The position numbers were made by a program, and so were the translations under genes. Positions 56,904 through 64,000 of a DNA stretch of 64,000 nt are shown here, piece by piece. Numbering within the stretch: position 1 is the stretch's first letter; each line of letters begins with the position of its first letter. Below the pieces are notes generated by a model. That model was not told the DNA's origin and ran no database searches. It saw only the letters and a program-made list of their open reading frames with translations. Source of the DNA: Methanocrinis alkalitolerans (GTDB lineage: Archaea; Halobacteriota; Methanosarcinia; Methanotrichales; Methanotrichaceae); assembly GCF_029167205.1 (NCBI RefSeq), contig NZ_JARFPL010000011.1, forward strand, positions 1 to 64,000, in the 5' to 3' direction.

Positions 56904-58007
56904 ATGTTGAACGTACTGATGCTGGGGATCGGCCAATGTGGGAACAGGATACTCGACGCCGTAAATAGAGAGTCCTTCGGCGGATCTTCCAAGCTATCTA
57001 AATATTATTCTAGACAAAAGTTTCCCAGCAGAGTTGAGACCCTGGCGATCAACACCGCCGTCAACGACCTGAAGGAGCTGAAGTTCACCGCCGCCAAAGA
57101 CAGGCTCCACGTCCCAAACCTCCACGGCGTCGGAGCCAATCGGAGCCTCGGAAAACAGGGTTTCTGGGACAACCGGGAGATGATCATGGAGGAGATCGAG
57201 AAGAGGGGGGACTTTGACATCGCCTTCGTGATGACCTCCTCCTCCGGCGGGACCGGATCCTCTTTTACGCCGCTGATAATCCACGAGCTGAAGGAGCGGT
57301 ACAAGAATATCACTGTGATCGCGGTGATGGTCCTCCCCTTCAGGGAGGAGGGATCGATATACCTCCAGAACGCCGCCTTCAGCATGAGGGACATCATGGA
57401 GGTCCAGTCCGACGGCATAATCCTGGTGGACAACCAGTACCTCAAGAGGCTCAGCGGCGACATAAAGACCGCCTACGACAGGATCAACGAGATGGTGGCA
57501 GAGCGGCTCCTCTTCCTCATCGAGTCCCTGGACAGCGAGATGCTCTCGGTCACCGACCTGGGCGACTTCAAGACGGTGATGCGCGGAGGCCTGGGGATGG
57601 GGACCCTCGGCTTCTACGAGTCGGACAAGAAGACCGCCTCCCTCACCTCGGCGATCGAGGGGTCCCTCAAGCCCGGGGGTCTCCTCTACCCCGCCGACGT
57701 CTACGAGGACGCCGCGAGGGCGATGATAATCATCCAGGGGTCGAGGGAATCCCTGGACGTCGACGAGATCACCAAGTCCGTCGAGAAGCTCTCCAGCAAG
57801 ATAGGCCAGGTCTTCAAGGGGATCGTCATAAAGAAGGGGAGGCCCAAGATCCTCTCCGTCTTCACCCTGGGGCAGGTCCCGGACCTGGAGATGCTCTACG
57901 CCCAGGCCGCTCAGGCGATCCAGGATGAGAAGAGCAGGAAGACGAGGGCCAAAAAGCAGCTCGACGACGCCTTCGCCTACATCGAGGACCTGGAGGAGGT
58001 CTACTGA
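56904..58007 (+). CDS. Tubulin/FtsZ superfamily GTPase, CetZ-like
   Basis: This 367-residue protein starts with the nucleotide-binding loop MLNVLMLGIGQCGNRILDAV. It has the tubulin signature as SSSGGTGSS at residues 112-120, where FtsZ has GGGTGTG. A segment VIAVMVLPFREEGSIYLQNA follows, and GIILVDNQYLKRLSGDIKTA corresponds to the base-binding and T7 area. The C-terminus is helical and charged (KSRKTRAKKQLDDAFAYIED). Archaeal CetZ-type proteins influence cell shape. This one differs enough to be a separate subfamily. The upstream gene is a surface protein. Confidence 0.8.
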   Translation: MLNVLMLGIGQCGNRILDAVNRESFGGSSKLSKYYSRQKFPSRVETLAINTAVNDLKELKFTAAKDRLHVPNLHGVGANRSLGKQGFWDNREMIMEEIEKRGDFDIAFVMTSSSGGTGSSFTPLIIHELKERYKNITVIAVMVLPFREEGSIYLQNAAFSMRDIMEVQSDGIILVDNQYLKRLSGDIKTAYDRINEMVAERLLFLIESLDSEMLSVTDLGDFKTVMRGGLGMGTLGFYESDKKTASLTSAIEGSLKPGGLLYPADVYEDAARAMIIIQGSRESLDVDEITKSVEKLSSKIGQVFKGIVIKKGRPKILSVFTLGQVPDLEMLYAQAAQAIQDEKSRKTRAKKQLDDAFAYIEDLEEVY

Positions 58008-58104
58008 TGGGCTTTAGGTCTCAGCTGGCCGGCGTCCATCGTAGGCGGATCTTCGTCGATCTCCAGAGGAAAGCCATATAGGGGCGGAGGTGAAACCCTC
58101 GCCC

Positions 58105-58599
58105 ATGATCAGGGGGAAGGCATGGGTCTATGGTGACGACGTCGACACCGACGTCATAATCCCCGGTCCCTACCTCAGGACCAAGGATATCAGGGAGCTG
58201 GCCTGCCACGCCATGGAGGGGATCGACCCCGATTTTGCGAGAAATGTGAGGCCCGGGGACGTCATCGTCGCCGGGAAGAACTTCGGCTGCGGCTCCTCTC
58301 GGGAGCAGGCGCCTCTCGCCCTCCGGGAGGCGGGGGTCGCCTGCGTCGTCGCCCGATCTTTTGCGCGGATCTTCTACAGAAACGCCATCAACGTAGGCCT
58401 GCCGGTGGTGGAGGCGGACGTCTCTTGCCGGAAGGGAGACGTGGTGGAGGTGGACCTGGAAGACGGGACGGTTACCGTGGGGGGGGTGACCTTTCGAGGG
58501 ACGAGGCTCCCCGGCTTCCTCCTGGAGATCCTCCAGGACGGGGGGCTCGTCCTCCACCGGAGAAAGGAGAGGGAAGGAGAGAAGGAAGGAGCGGCTTGA
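58105..58599 (+). CDS. Aconitase-family small subunit (HacB/LeuD type)
   Basis: This 164-residue swivel-domain subunit belongs to a two-subunit isopropylmalate isomerase or homoaconitase. The specificity loop reads PGPYLRTKDIREL near residues 20-32. The YLRT form is reported for homoaconitase of methanogens, whereas isopropylmalate isomerase has YLVY-like sequences. The catalytic-serine loop is GKNFGCGSSREQAPLALREA. The ATG at 58105 lies 11 bases after GGAGGTGA. Its stop overlaps the TTG start of the next gene. The large subunit is not in the window. A role in coenzyme B (2-oxosuberate) or leucine synthesis is likely. Confidence 0.85.
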   Translation: MIRGKAWVYGDDVDTDVIIPGPYLRTKDIRELACHAMEGIDPDFARNVRPGDVIVAGKNFGCGSSREQAPLALREAGVACVVARSFARIFYRNAINVGLPVVEADVSCRKGDVVEVDLEDGTVTVGGVTFRGTRLPGFLLEILQDGGLVLHRRKEREGEKEGAA

Positions 58600-59423
58600 T
58601 ATTCCCTGAGGATTACAAGTACGTCGGAGCTGCCACCGAGGCGAGGCCCGGCGACCCCATATACTTCTCCACAAAATACCTGATCCATTTTGGGGACGAG
58701 ATCGCCATCTACCAGGTGGAAGCGGAGGAGGGGAAGGGGTTCATGCGACCGGTGAAGTCGATGGAGCCGATCGCTGGCGGCGACGAGGTCGTAGAATATC
58801 CCGAGAAGGTCGACACCAGGAACAGGACGAAGCTGATAGAGCTTGCGGCCAGCTTATGTCATGGCGGCGTGAATACAGTGATCTATAGAGGCTCTGACGA
58901 GCACATCACCTTCGTCCACCAGCCGGACCTCTCCGCCATAACCGAGATCGAGATCCTCGACGTCGTCCCCCCCCGCCCGTCATGGCTCGTCAGCGTCATC
59001 GAGAACCTGGACGGCGCCGGGGTCCTGGGGGATCTCACCCTGAAGTTCAAGAATAGAATCCTGGACCTCCGCCGCTTCGAGGGGGTGGGGGTCTACTTCC
59101 CCTGCACCGCATCGGGCCTCGGCAGGTCCCTGGACAGGGATCGGGTCGACGTCGACGACCCACTCATCGTCGGCTGTGAGGTCTCCAGGGAGGTCTTCAG
59201 GGATATGTACCCTGGAAAGGATTTCAGGTTCCTTAACACCTGCCCCCTATCAAACGACCTCTTGGCTCCGGAGGGCCCCTTCATCACCCGGTGCTGCCAG
59301 TCCGAGCGGCGGGGGATCACGAGGTCTGGGGGCCATCTGGGCGTCGTCGTCCACTGGGGCGATGGAGCGCCGAAGATCGCGGAGGCTATAAGGTGTCTTT
59401 CAGAGGAGCTAAAAAGAGGGTAG
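58596..59423 (+). CDS. Conserved protein of unknown function between the isomerase and dehydrogenase genes
   Basis: This 275-residue protein reads FPEDYKYVGAATEARPGDPI, LCHGGVNTVIYRGSDEHITF, RFEGVGVYFPCTASGLGRSL and CPLSNDLLAPEGPFITRCCQ, then GHLGVVVHWGDGAPK. Conserved cysteines in the second half (YFPC, GCE, NTCP, RCCQ) suggest a metal or cluster site. I do not recognise an assigned activity. The start is a TTG at 58596 overlapping the previous stop (TTGA), with GGAAGGAG ideally placed. Its end overlaps the next gene by 31 bases. The tight coupling places it in the same pathway as its neighbours. Confidence 0.75.
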   Translation: MIFPEDYKYVGAATEARPGDPIYFSTKYLIHFGDEIAIYQVEAEEGKGFMRPVKSMEPIAGGDEVVEYPEKVDTRNRTKLIELAASLCHGGVNTVIYRGSDEHITFVHQPDLSAITEIEILDVVPPRPSWLVSVIENLDGAGVLGDLTLKFKNRILDLRRFEGVGVYFPCTASGLGRSLDRDRVDVDDPLIVGCEVSREVFRDMYPGKDFRFLNTCPLSNDLLAPEGPFITRCCQSERRGITRSGGHLGVVVHWGDGAPKIAEAIRCLSEELKRG

Positions 59424-60367
59424 CTCTCGTCGAGGGCGACGGCGTCGGGCCGGAGGTCATCGAAGCGGCTCTGGCCGTCCTGGAGGCTGTGGGCGCTGAG
59501 ATCGAGTTGGTCCCCGTGGAGCTCGGGTACCGCCGTTGGAAGAGGACGGGCAAGGCGATGGCCGAAGAGGACCTCGACCTCATAAAGAGCTGCAGTTGCG
59601 TCCTCTTCGGCGCCATCACGACGCCTCCTGACCCCGAGTACAGAAGCGTCCTCCTCGCCCTGAGGAAGGGGCTTGACCTCTACGCCAACATCAGGCCGTT
59701 TTCGGCGGAGGGGATCGACCTCGTCATCGTGAGGGAGAATACCGAGGGGCTTTACTCCGGGGTTGAGAAGCTCGACGAGGAGGAGGCGACGACGCTGAGG
59801 GTGATAACTCAGAGGGGTTCCCTCCGGATAGCCGAGAGAGCCTGCGCCATCGCCTCGAAGAGGGAGAGGCTGACGATCGTCCACAAGTCCAACGTCCTGA
59901 AGAGCGACAACCTCTTTTTGCGGATATGTGCGCAGACGGCCCAAAGGTGGGAGGTCCCCTTCGACGATATGCTCGTCGACTCCGCCGGCTACAACCTGGT
60001 CATAAACCCCAAAAGGTTCGACGTCATCGTTACGACGAACCTCTTCGGAGACATCTTAAGCGACGTGGCGGCGGGGGTGATCGGGGGGCTTGGCCTCTGC
60101 CCCAGCGCCAACCTCGGCGACAGATACGCCCTCTTCGAGCCGATCCACGGCTCCGCCCCCGACATCGCCGGGAAGGGGATCGCTAACCCCGTCGGAGCCG
60201 TCAGGTCCGCGGCGATGATGCTGGAGTGGTTCGGGGAGGTAGATAAGGCGAGGATGGTCGAGGAGGCGGTGGATTGGACCCTCTCCCGGGGGATCAAGAC
60301 CCCTGACCTCGGCGGAAGATATTCGACGAGAGATCTGGCGGAGGCGATGGTCTCCCGGCTGATATAG
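59393..60367 (+). CDS. Isocitrate/isopropylmalate/homoisocitrate dehydrogenase family enzyme
   Basis: The 324-residue beta-decarboxylating dehydrogenase starts at GTG 59393, with GGAGG eight bases upstream. Motifs are VALVEGDGVGPEVIEAALAV, VIVRENTEGLYSGVEKLDEE (substrate loop), LTIVHKSNVLKSDNLFLRIC (catalytic Lys) and VTTNLFGDILSDVAAGVIGG. EPIHGSAPDIAGKGIANPVG completes the NAD site. With the upstream HacB/LeuD-type subunit it fits either LeuB (leucine) or AksF (coenzyme B synthesis). The YLRT loop of the small subunit tilts this toward AksF. Confidence 0.88.
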   Translation: MSFRGAKKRVALVEGDGVGPEVIEAALAVLEAVGAEIELVPVELGYRRWKRTGKAMAEEDLDLIKSCSCVLFGAITTPPDPEYRSVLLALRKGLDLYANIRPFSAEGIDLVIVRENTEGLYSGVEKLDEEEATTLRVITQRGSLRIAERACAIASKRERLTIVHKSNVLKSDNLFLRICAQTAQRWEVPFDDMLVDSAGYNLVINPKRFDVIVTTNLFGDILSDVAAGVIGGLGLCPSANLGDRYALFEPIHGSAPDIAGKGIANPVGAVRSAAMMLEWFGEVDKARMVEEAVDWTLSRGIKTPDLGGRYSTRDLAEAMVSRLI

Positions 60368-60407
60368 GCGGACCCGTCGCGATATCCGTCTAAGGATCCA
60401 TATCCAT

Positions 60408-62069
60408 CTACGGTTCCTCTTCTCCGACTTCGTCGCTGTCCGGTTGGCTGATGAGGTCGGGTATCCGGGAGGGTGACGCGGGTATGTTCATGGAGATCGT
60501 CGTCTTCCGCAGCTCCCGGATGATGGCGCCTATTCTCTCTATGGAAAAGATCATCTCAGAAAACATCCTATCCGAGGCGCTCATCTTCCCCGCCACCTTC
60601 CGAACGTGGGTCTTATAGTACCAGTTCAAGAGCTGTCGGAGCTTCTCATCGTTGTAACGCATGATCCTGTCGACCTCATCCGGGATATTGGGGAAGGTCG
60701 TCACCAGATGGTCGAGGTTCTCCCTGCAGGGGGATGCCATCTCCTGGAGGTCGGCGAAGGATTCGAAAGACGGCAGCATCTTCTTCTCTTTCATATACTC
60801 AAACTTCTTCGCCATCCCGACGGTCTGGCCTGCCATCGAGGTCGCAAGGTCGCTGACCCGAGCGAGGATCGAGATCCGGGCCGCATCCTCCAAGGATATA
60901 TCCCGATCAGAGAGGGCGATGATGGCATCGATCACCTGGTGGTTGAGATATTCTACGTAATCCCGGAGGTGCTTGATCCGGCCGCAGACCTCCGTCTTTC
61001 CCGCCCCCACCTCCAGGCTCTTCTCGAATATCTCCTCAGATACCTCCAGCATGTGGACTATCTCCTCTTCGACCTGCCTCGTCGCGGCGGAGGCATCCTC
61101 CGGGAGGGGCGTGGTCAGGTGTCGGGGGACGAAGACGACCTCGGGGTCCTTCTCGGGGACGATCCTCATGACGAGGCTCCCGAAGGGCCTGATGGCGGCG
61201 AGGAAGACGAAGGCTGCGGAGAGGTTGAAGATCATATGGGCGTTAGCCACCTGCTGGGCGGAGCTTCCTCCGATCGTCTCGATGAGGGATGAGAAGGGTC
61301 CCAGGAGGGGCAGGATCAGGAGCACCCCCAGGAGGTTGAAGAGGAACTGAGCTACGGCCGTCCTCTTGGCGGCGGCGTTCATCCGGAGGGCCACCACCAG
61401 GACCGTCGTCGTCGTCCCGATGTTCGCCCCCAGGATGATGGGGATCGCCTCCGCCGGCGTCAGAAGCCCGCTCTGGGCCATGACGACGACTAGCCCCGCG
61501 GTCACCGAGCTCGACTGGAATATGTTGGAGATGACGAAGCCTATCACGATGCCGATTAGGACGTCCTCGGCCATGGATAGGATGGCGATGATCTCCGGGT
61601 CCCCCTGGAGGGGGGCGATCTCCGCGGAGATGAGGTTGAGGCAGAAGAAGACGAGGCCGAAGTAGAAGATCGGCTTTCCGAAGACCCTGTAAGGCCCCCG
61701 GATCAGGCTCAGAAGAAACCCGCCGACGACGAAGACGGGGGCGAAGGCGGTCAGATTGAAGGCGACGAGCTGGGCTGTGATCGTCGTTCCTATGTTGGCT
61801 CCGATGACGAGGCCGATCGACCCCAAAAAGGAGATGGCTCCGGCGTTCACGAGCCCCACGGCGATGACGGTGGTGGCGGTGCTCGACTGGGTTATGGCGG
61901 AGACCCCCGCCCCCGCCAGGGCCCCCCGGAGGGGAGTCTTCGTCGCGTTCTGAAGAAGGGTCCAGAAGCGCTCCCCTGCCGCCTGGCGGACCTCTTCGGA
62001 GAACCGTTCGATGCCGTAGAGGAAGAGGACGACGACGGGCACTATGACGAAAAGAACGCTCCAGTCCAT
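60408..62069 (-). CDS. Na+/phosphate cotransporter with C-terminal PhoU domain
   Basis: The 553-residue membrane protein's first 320 residues form the NptA/PNaS transporter with two inverted QSS repeats: ITQSSTATTVIAVGLVNAGA and IFQSSSVTAGLVVVMAQSGL. Residues about 350-530 are a PhoU-like helical domain (VEEEIVHMLEVSEEIFEKSL and later helices). It imports or exports phosphate using sodium. It is the only PhoU-type sequence in the window and far from the pst genes. No CTATATAGA motif lies upstream. Confidence 0.9.
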   Translation of the reverse strand: MDWSVLFVIVPVVVLFLYGIERFSEEVRQAAGERFWTLLQNATKTPLRGALAGAGVSAITQSSTATTVIAVGLVNAGAISFLGSIGLVIGANIGTTITAQLVAFNLTAFAPVFVVGGFLLSLIRGPYRVFGKPIFYFGLVFFCLNLISAEIAPLQGDPEIIAILSMAEDVLIGIVIGFVISNIFQSSSVTAGLVVVMAQSGLLTPAEAIPIILGANIGTTTTVLVVALRMNAAAKRTAVAQFLFNLLGVLLILPLLGPFSSLIETIGGSSAQQVANAHMIFNLSAAFVFLAAIRPFGSLVMRIVPEKDPEVVFVPRHLTTPLPEDASAATRQVEEEIVHMLEVSEEIFEKSLEVGAGKTEVCGRIKHLRDYVEYLNHQVIDAIIALSDRDISLEDAARISILARVSDLATSMAGQTVGMAKKFEYMKEKKMLPSFESFADLQEMASPCRENLDHLVTTFPNIPDEVDRIMRYNDEKLRQLLNWYYKTHVRKVAGKMSASDRMFSEMIFSIERIGAIIRELRKTTISMNIPASPSRIPDLISQPDSDEVGEEEP

Positions 62070-62308
62070 GGCAGATCACTAAACCCCTATCAAGATAGCC
62101 TAAGCTGTCCTTTCTAGCTGTATCCGGTCGGTTAAAAACCTTTTCGGCGTGTGGGGGTCTGGGTGCCGAACGGAGGTCCTTCTTCAGGCCCACCCATTCT
62201 CCCCCTCCTCCTCCTCCCCCTCCTCCTCCTCTTCTGGTGGGGGCTGGGGGAATCGAGCAGGCGGATGATCGAAATCTTTTTCACCATGAAGCCCCCTTCG
62301 CCACCTGA
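62070..62308. other. Gap upstream of secE with a polypyrimidine mirror tract
   Basis: This gap separates the divergent phosphate cotransporter and secE genes. A 39-base pure pyrimidine tract at 62197-62235 is made of CCT units and contains a mirror-symmetric core, which can form triplex DNA. No credible gene is present. The secE start has no clear ribosome site, so it may be leaderless. Confidence 0.45.
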
Positions 62309-62575
62309 ATGTCAGACGAGAAGGCTAAGACCCGTAAGAACAACGTCAACGGCCACAAAGGGGAGCTGGCCGAGAAGCTCGCCGATATGAACGTGAAGAT
62401 CGGCGCCCCGAAGTTCAACTACAAGGACTACCTCAGGGTCCTCAAGCTGGCGAGGAAGCCGACCCGCGAAGAGTTCAAGACGATCTCCAAGATATCCATC
62501 CTCGGTATAGCCCTGATCGGGATGCTGGGGTTCATAATATACGTCTTCCTCACAGAGCTTCCAAAGGCTTTCTGA
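62309..62575 (+). CDS. secE: Protein translocase subunit SecE (Sec61 gamma)
   Basis: This 88-residue protein has a charged N-terminus (MSDEKAKTRKNN), then NYKDYLRVLKLARKPTREEF, the amphipathic helix typical of SecE. One transmembrane helix follows, KISILGIALIGMLGFIIYVF. It clamps SecY in the protein-export channel. In most archaea spt5 and ribosomal protein L11 genes follow; here a terminator-like hairpin follows instead. Confidence 0.88.
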   Translation: MSDEKAKTRKNNVNGHKGELAEKLADMNVKIGAPKFNYKDYLRVLKLARKPTREEFKTISKISILGIALIGMLGFIIYVFLTELPKAF

Positions 62576-62590
62576 GGATGAAATCGAGAT

Positions 62591-62628
62591 GGGGGCATAT
62601 CCCCCACACCCTTTCTGGACATTTTTTT
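62591..62628 (+). terminator. Hairpin and T-run after secE
   Basis: GGGGG (62591-62595), CATAT, CCCCC (62601-62605) is followed by a run of seven T at 62622-62628. It lies 16 bases past the secE stop and just beyond the 3' end of the convergent cfbD, so it may serve as terminator for secE. Confidence 0.55.
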
Positions 62629-62651
62629 ATAGGTATTGGGGAGCGGAGTAG

Positions 62652-63755
62652 TCACCCCACCTCGTGGAGACCCCGGAGGGTGGCTCCAAACTCCGACTCT
62701 ACGATGTTTTTGACCCCCATCGTCTTGGGGTGGAGGTCGATCTCCACGACCACGTGATGGTGGCCCAGCTCCCGGAGGGGTCGGACTTGACGGGGTCCGT
62801 TGGTGATGGAGAAGATCTCCAGCCCTTCTAGGGCGTCGATGGGTATGGCGTGGGGTACTCCCGAGATGACGGCGAAGTCGTAGTCGCCGTCGTCGGCGAT
62901 CTCTTCTGCCACCACCTCGCCGGCGATGGGGTACTCGTCGAGGCCCCCGGTGATCCGGTCGATATAAACCCCCCTCTCCTCAAGCCCCGAAAGTATGTTC
63001 TTCGCATCCCTCCTCACCTTCGCGAGCCCCTTATCCCCGGCAAGGTTTGCAAGGGTCGTTACCTCGGCTCCCCGGGCCTTTGCCACCTGGGCGACGGAGG
63101 CGTTGATCTCGGCGAAGATGTAGGCGGTCTCCTTCTTGGCGTTCAGGACGTTTATCCCCCGTTTTCCCTCCTTCAAGAGGGTGAGGAGCCTCTCCGCGAC
63201 CTTGTACTTGATATCACCCCTCTCGGGAGCTAGGTACTCAGAGCTGGCGGCTCCATGGAGCTTCTCGACCTCCGTCGCCTTCTCCAGGAGGAACTTCTGC
63301 CGGTCGAACTCCTCCTGGTCGATGATCCCCTTATCCAGGGCCGCCTCCAGAGTGATGATCACCCCGCGGGTGTTGTCCCGGTACCCAGCGTGAACCTCCA
63401 CCTCCAGGACGGGGACGTCGAGGTCGGCGTCGACGACGGCCTGGTGTAGGTCTTCGCCGATGATCATGCTGCTGCAGGTCCCCACCACCCCTACAAGCTT
63501 CGGGTCGAAGAGCTCGGAGGCCCTCTGTAGAAGCCTCGTCAGCTGCTCCTGACCTCCGAAGACGAACCCCGCCTCGTCGAGGGCGGTGGTGAGGGTCCTG
63601 ACGCCGTCCTCCTCCAGGAGGCGGGCGTGCTTGAAGCAGCAGCCGCTGGGCCCGTGCATTATGACGACGTCGACCCCCAGGTCTCTTAAGGTGTAGAGGG
63701 CCGCAACGATGGAGCTCGGCCTCGGATGGAGTATCTGAACTTCCTTTGCCATCAT
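62652..63755 (-). CDS. cfbD: Ni-sirohydrochlorin a,c-diamide reductive cyclase, catalytic subunit (NifD-like)
   Basis: This 367-residue nitrogenase-like component works with CfbC in forming coenzyme F430 of methyl-CoM reductase. MMAKEVQILHPRPSSIVAAL opens the protein. The conserved cysteines lie in VIMHGPSGCCFKHARLLEED near residues 37-56 and VVGTCSSMIIGEDLHQAV near 92-109. The C-terminal part (GHHHVVVEIDLHPKTMGVKN) has the histidines and aspartate of the family. The ATG at 63755 has AGGTGA five bases upstream, overlapping the stop of cfbE. It belongs to the cfb operon, which extends beyond the window edge. Confidence 0.93.
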   Translation of the reverse strand: MMAKEVQILHPRPSSIVAALYTLRDLGVDVVIMHGPSGCCFKHARLLEEDGVRTLTTALDEAGFVFGGQEQLTRLLQRASELFDPKLVGVVGTCSSMIIGEDLHQAVVDADLDVPVLEVEVHAGYRDNTRGVIITLEAALDKGIIDQEEFDRQKFLLEKATEVEKLHGAASSEYLAPERGDIKYKVAERLLTLLKEGKRGINVLNAKKETAYIFAEINASVAQVAKARGAEVTTLANLAGDKGLAKVRRDAKNILSGLEERGVYIDRITGGLDEYPIAGEVVAEEIADDGDYDFAVISGVPHAIPIDALEGLEIFSITNGPRQVRPLRELGHHHVVVEIDLHPKTMGVKNIVESEFGATLRGLHEVG

Positions 63756-63760
63756 GAAAA

Positions 63761-64000
63761 TCACCTGAAACATTTAACACATGAAATTATACTGTCTCCC
63801 CTCTTCAGGGCAGCCTTCGCCCCGGCGAGGCCGGAGTCGAGGTCCGGGGCATAGCCGGCTGATAAGCTTTTCGCGAAGGGCTTCAGCCTCACCCCCACCA
63901 GGATCAGAAGGTCGATCTCCCGGCGGCGGCGGGATAGGATCTCCACGAGGGCCGAGATGTCCATCCCCTCGCAGACCGTCTCCGCCTCCTCGCCGACGAT
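63761..64000 (-). CDS. cfbE: Coenzyme F430 synthetase CfbE (Mur-ligase-like), C-terminal part only
   Basis: The last 79 residues of a gene entering from the right edge are visible: VGEEAETVCEGMDISALVEI, LLILVGVRLKPFAKSLSAGY and GLAGAKAALKRGDSIISCVK, ending CFR. The end GDSIISCVKCFR aligns in style with the GDVVLVKGSR end of Mur ligases. CfbE is the Mur-ligase-like enzyme that closes the last ring of F430. The stop is five bases upstream of the cfbD start. Identification rests on the operon position and the C-terminal pattern. Confidence 0.7.
   Translation of the reverse strand: MVGEEAETVCEGMDISALVEILSRRRREIDLLILVGVRLKPFAKSLSAGYAPDLDSGLAGAKAALKRGDSIISCVKCFR

Noticed and set aside
62151..62390. 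Open frame of 79 codons upstream of secE.
   Set aside because: It is created by the polypyrimidine tract and overlaps secE out of frame.

Overview
The window looks like a chromosomal segment of a GC-rich methanogenic archaeon, most likely of the Methanothrix (Methanosaeta) lineage. Methanogen-specific genes are present: cfbD and the end of cfbE (coenzyme F430 synthesis) and methanogenesis marker protein 8. So is archaeal information-processing machinery: topoisomerase VI A and B, an OB-fold RPA with its partner protein, Nop5, SecE, a Trm112-like protein and an archaeal-type TrpRS. Many genes have TATA-like boxes about 25-30 bases upstream of probable leaderless starts. The genus assignment is inference; no rRNA or tRNA gene is visible.

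Layout. 1-230 is the edge of an IS200/IS605 element. 231-9687 is a phosphate region: three PstS paralogues, an alkaline phosphatase gene interrupted by one in-frame stop, two PstC paralogues and an extended PstA. No PstB ATPase or PhoU lies beside them. 9735-18492 is housekeeping: NAD(P)HX repair, MoaC, TrpRS, a phosphoribosyltransferase, an HTH regulator, a methyltransferase/ThiS-like operon and a MutS5-type ATPase. 18524-27300 holds small and secreted proteins, an MFS exporter, an Isf/archaeoflavoprotein redox pair, a broken alaX gene, marker protein 8, two secreted paralogues and Nop5. 27422-35703 is an information-processing block: RPA, topoisomerase VI, an amidohydrolase, Trm112-like protein and CTP synthase.

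35853-40035 looks like a small defence or accessory island. It contains an AT-rich SIR2-domain gene, an AAA ATPase and a DUF4276 gene. The DUF4276 gene is interrupted by a 282-bp MITE-like element with terminal inverted repeats and a 6-bp target duplication. 40145-47508 is accessory metabolism and stress: PhzF, GNAT, an Asp/Glu racemase family protein, a CPH-type metal P-ATPase, catalase-peroxidase KatG and a remnant of a second, monofunctional catalase. 47785-60367 holds SufC-SufB, a TOPRIM/DUF167 pair, an AICAR transformylase with a degenerate N-terminus, a secreted beta-helix protein, the divergent nadX/nadC pair, a tubulin/CetZ-like GTPase and a three-gene operon of aconitase-family small subunit, unknown protein and isopropylmalate-type dehydrogenase. 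60408-64000 holds a Na/Pi cotransporter with a PhoU domain, SecE, and cfbD with the end of cfbE.

The most informative features are decay and rearrangement events. They include the MITE in DUF4276, whose precise excision restores the frame, and the single ochre codon in the phosphatase. They also include the doubly frameshifted alaX, the catalase remnant beside katG, and a 131-bp nearly identical patch between two otherwise diverged pstS genes.
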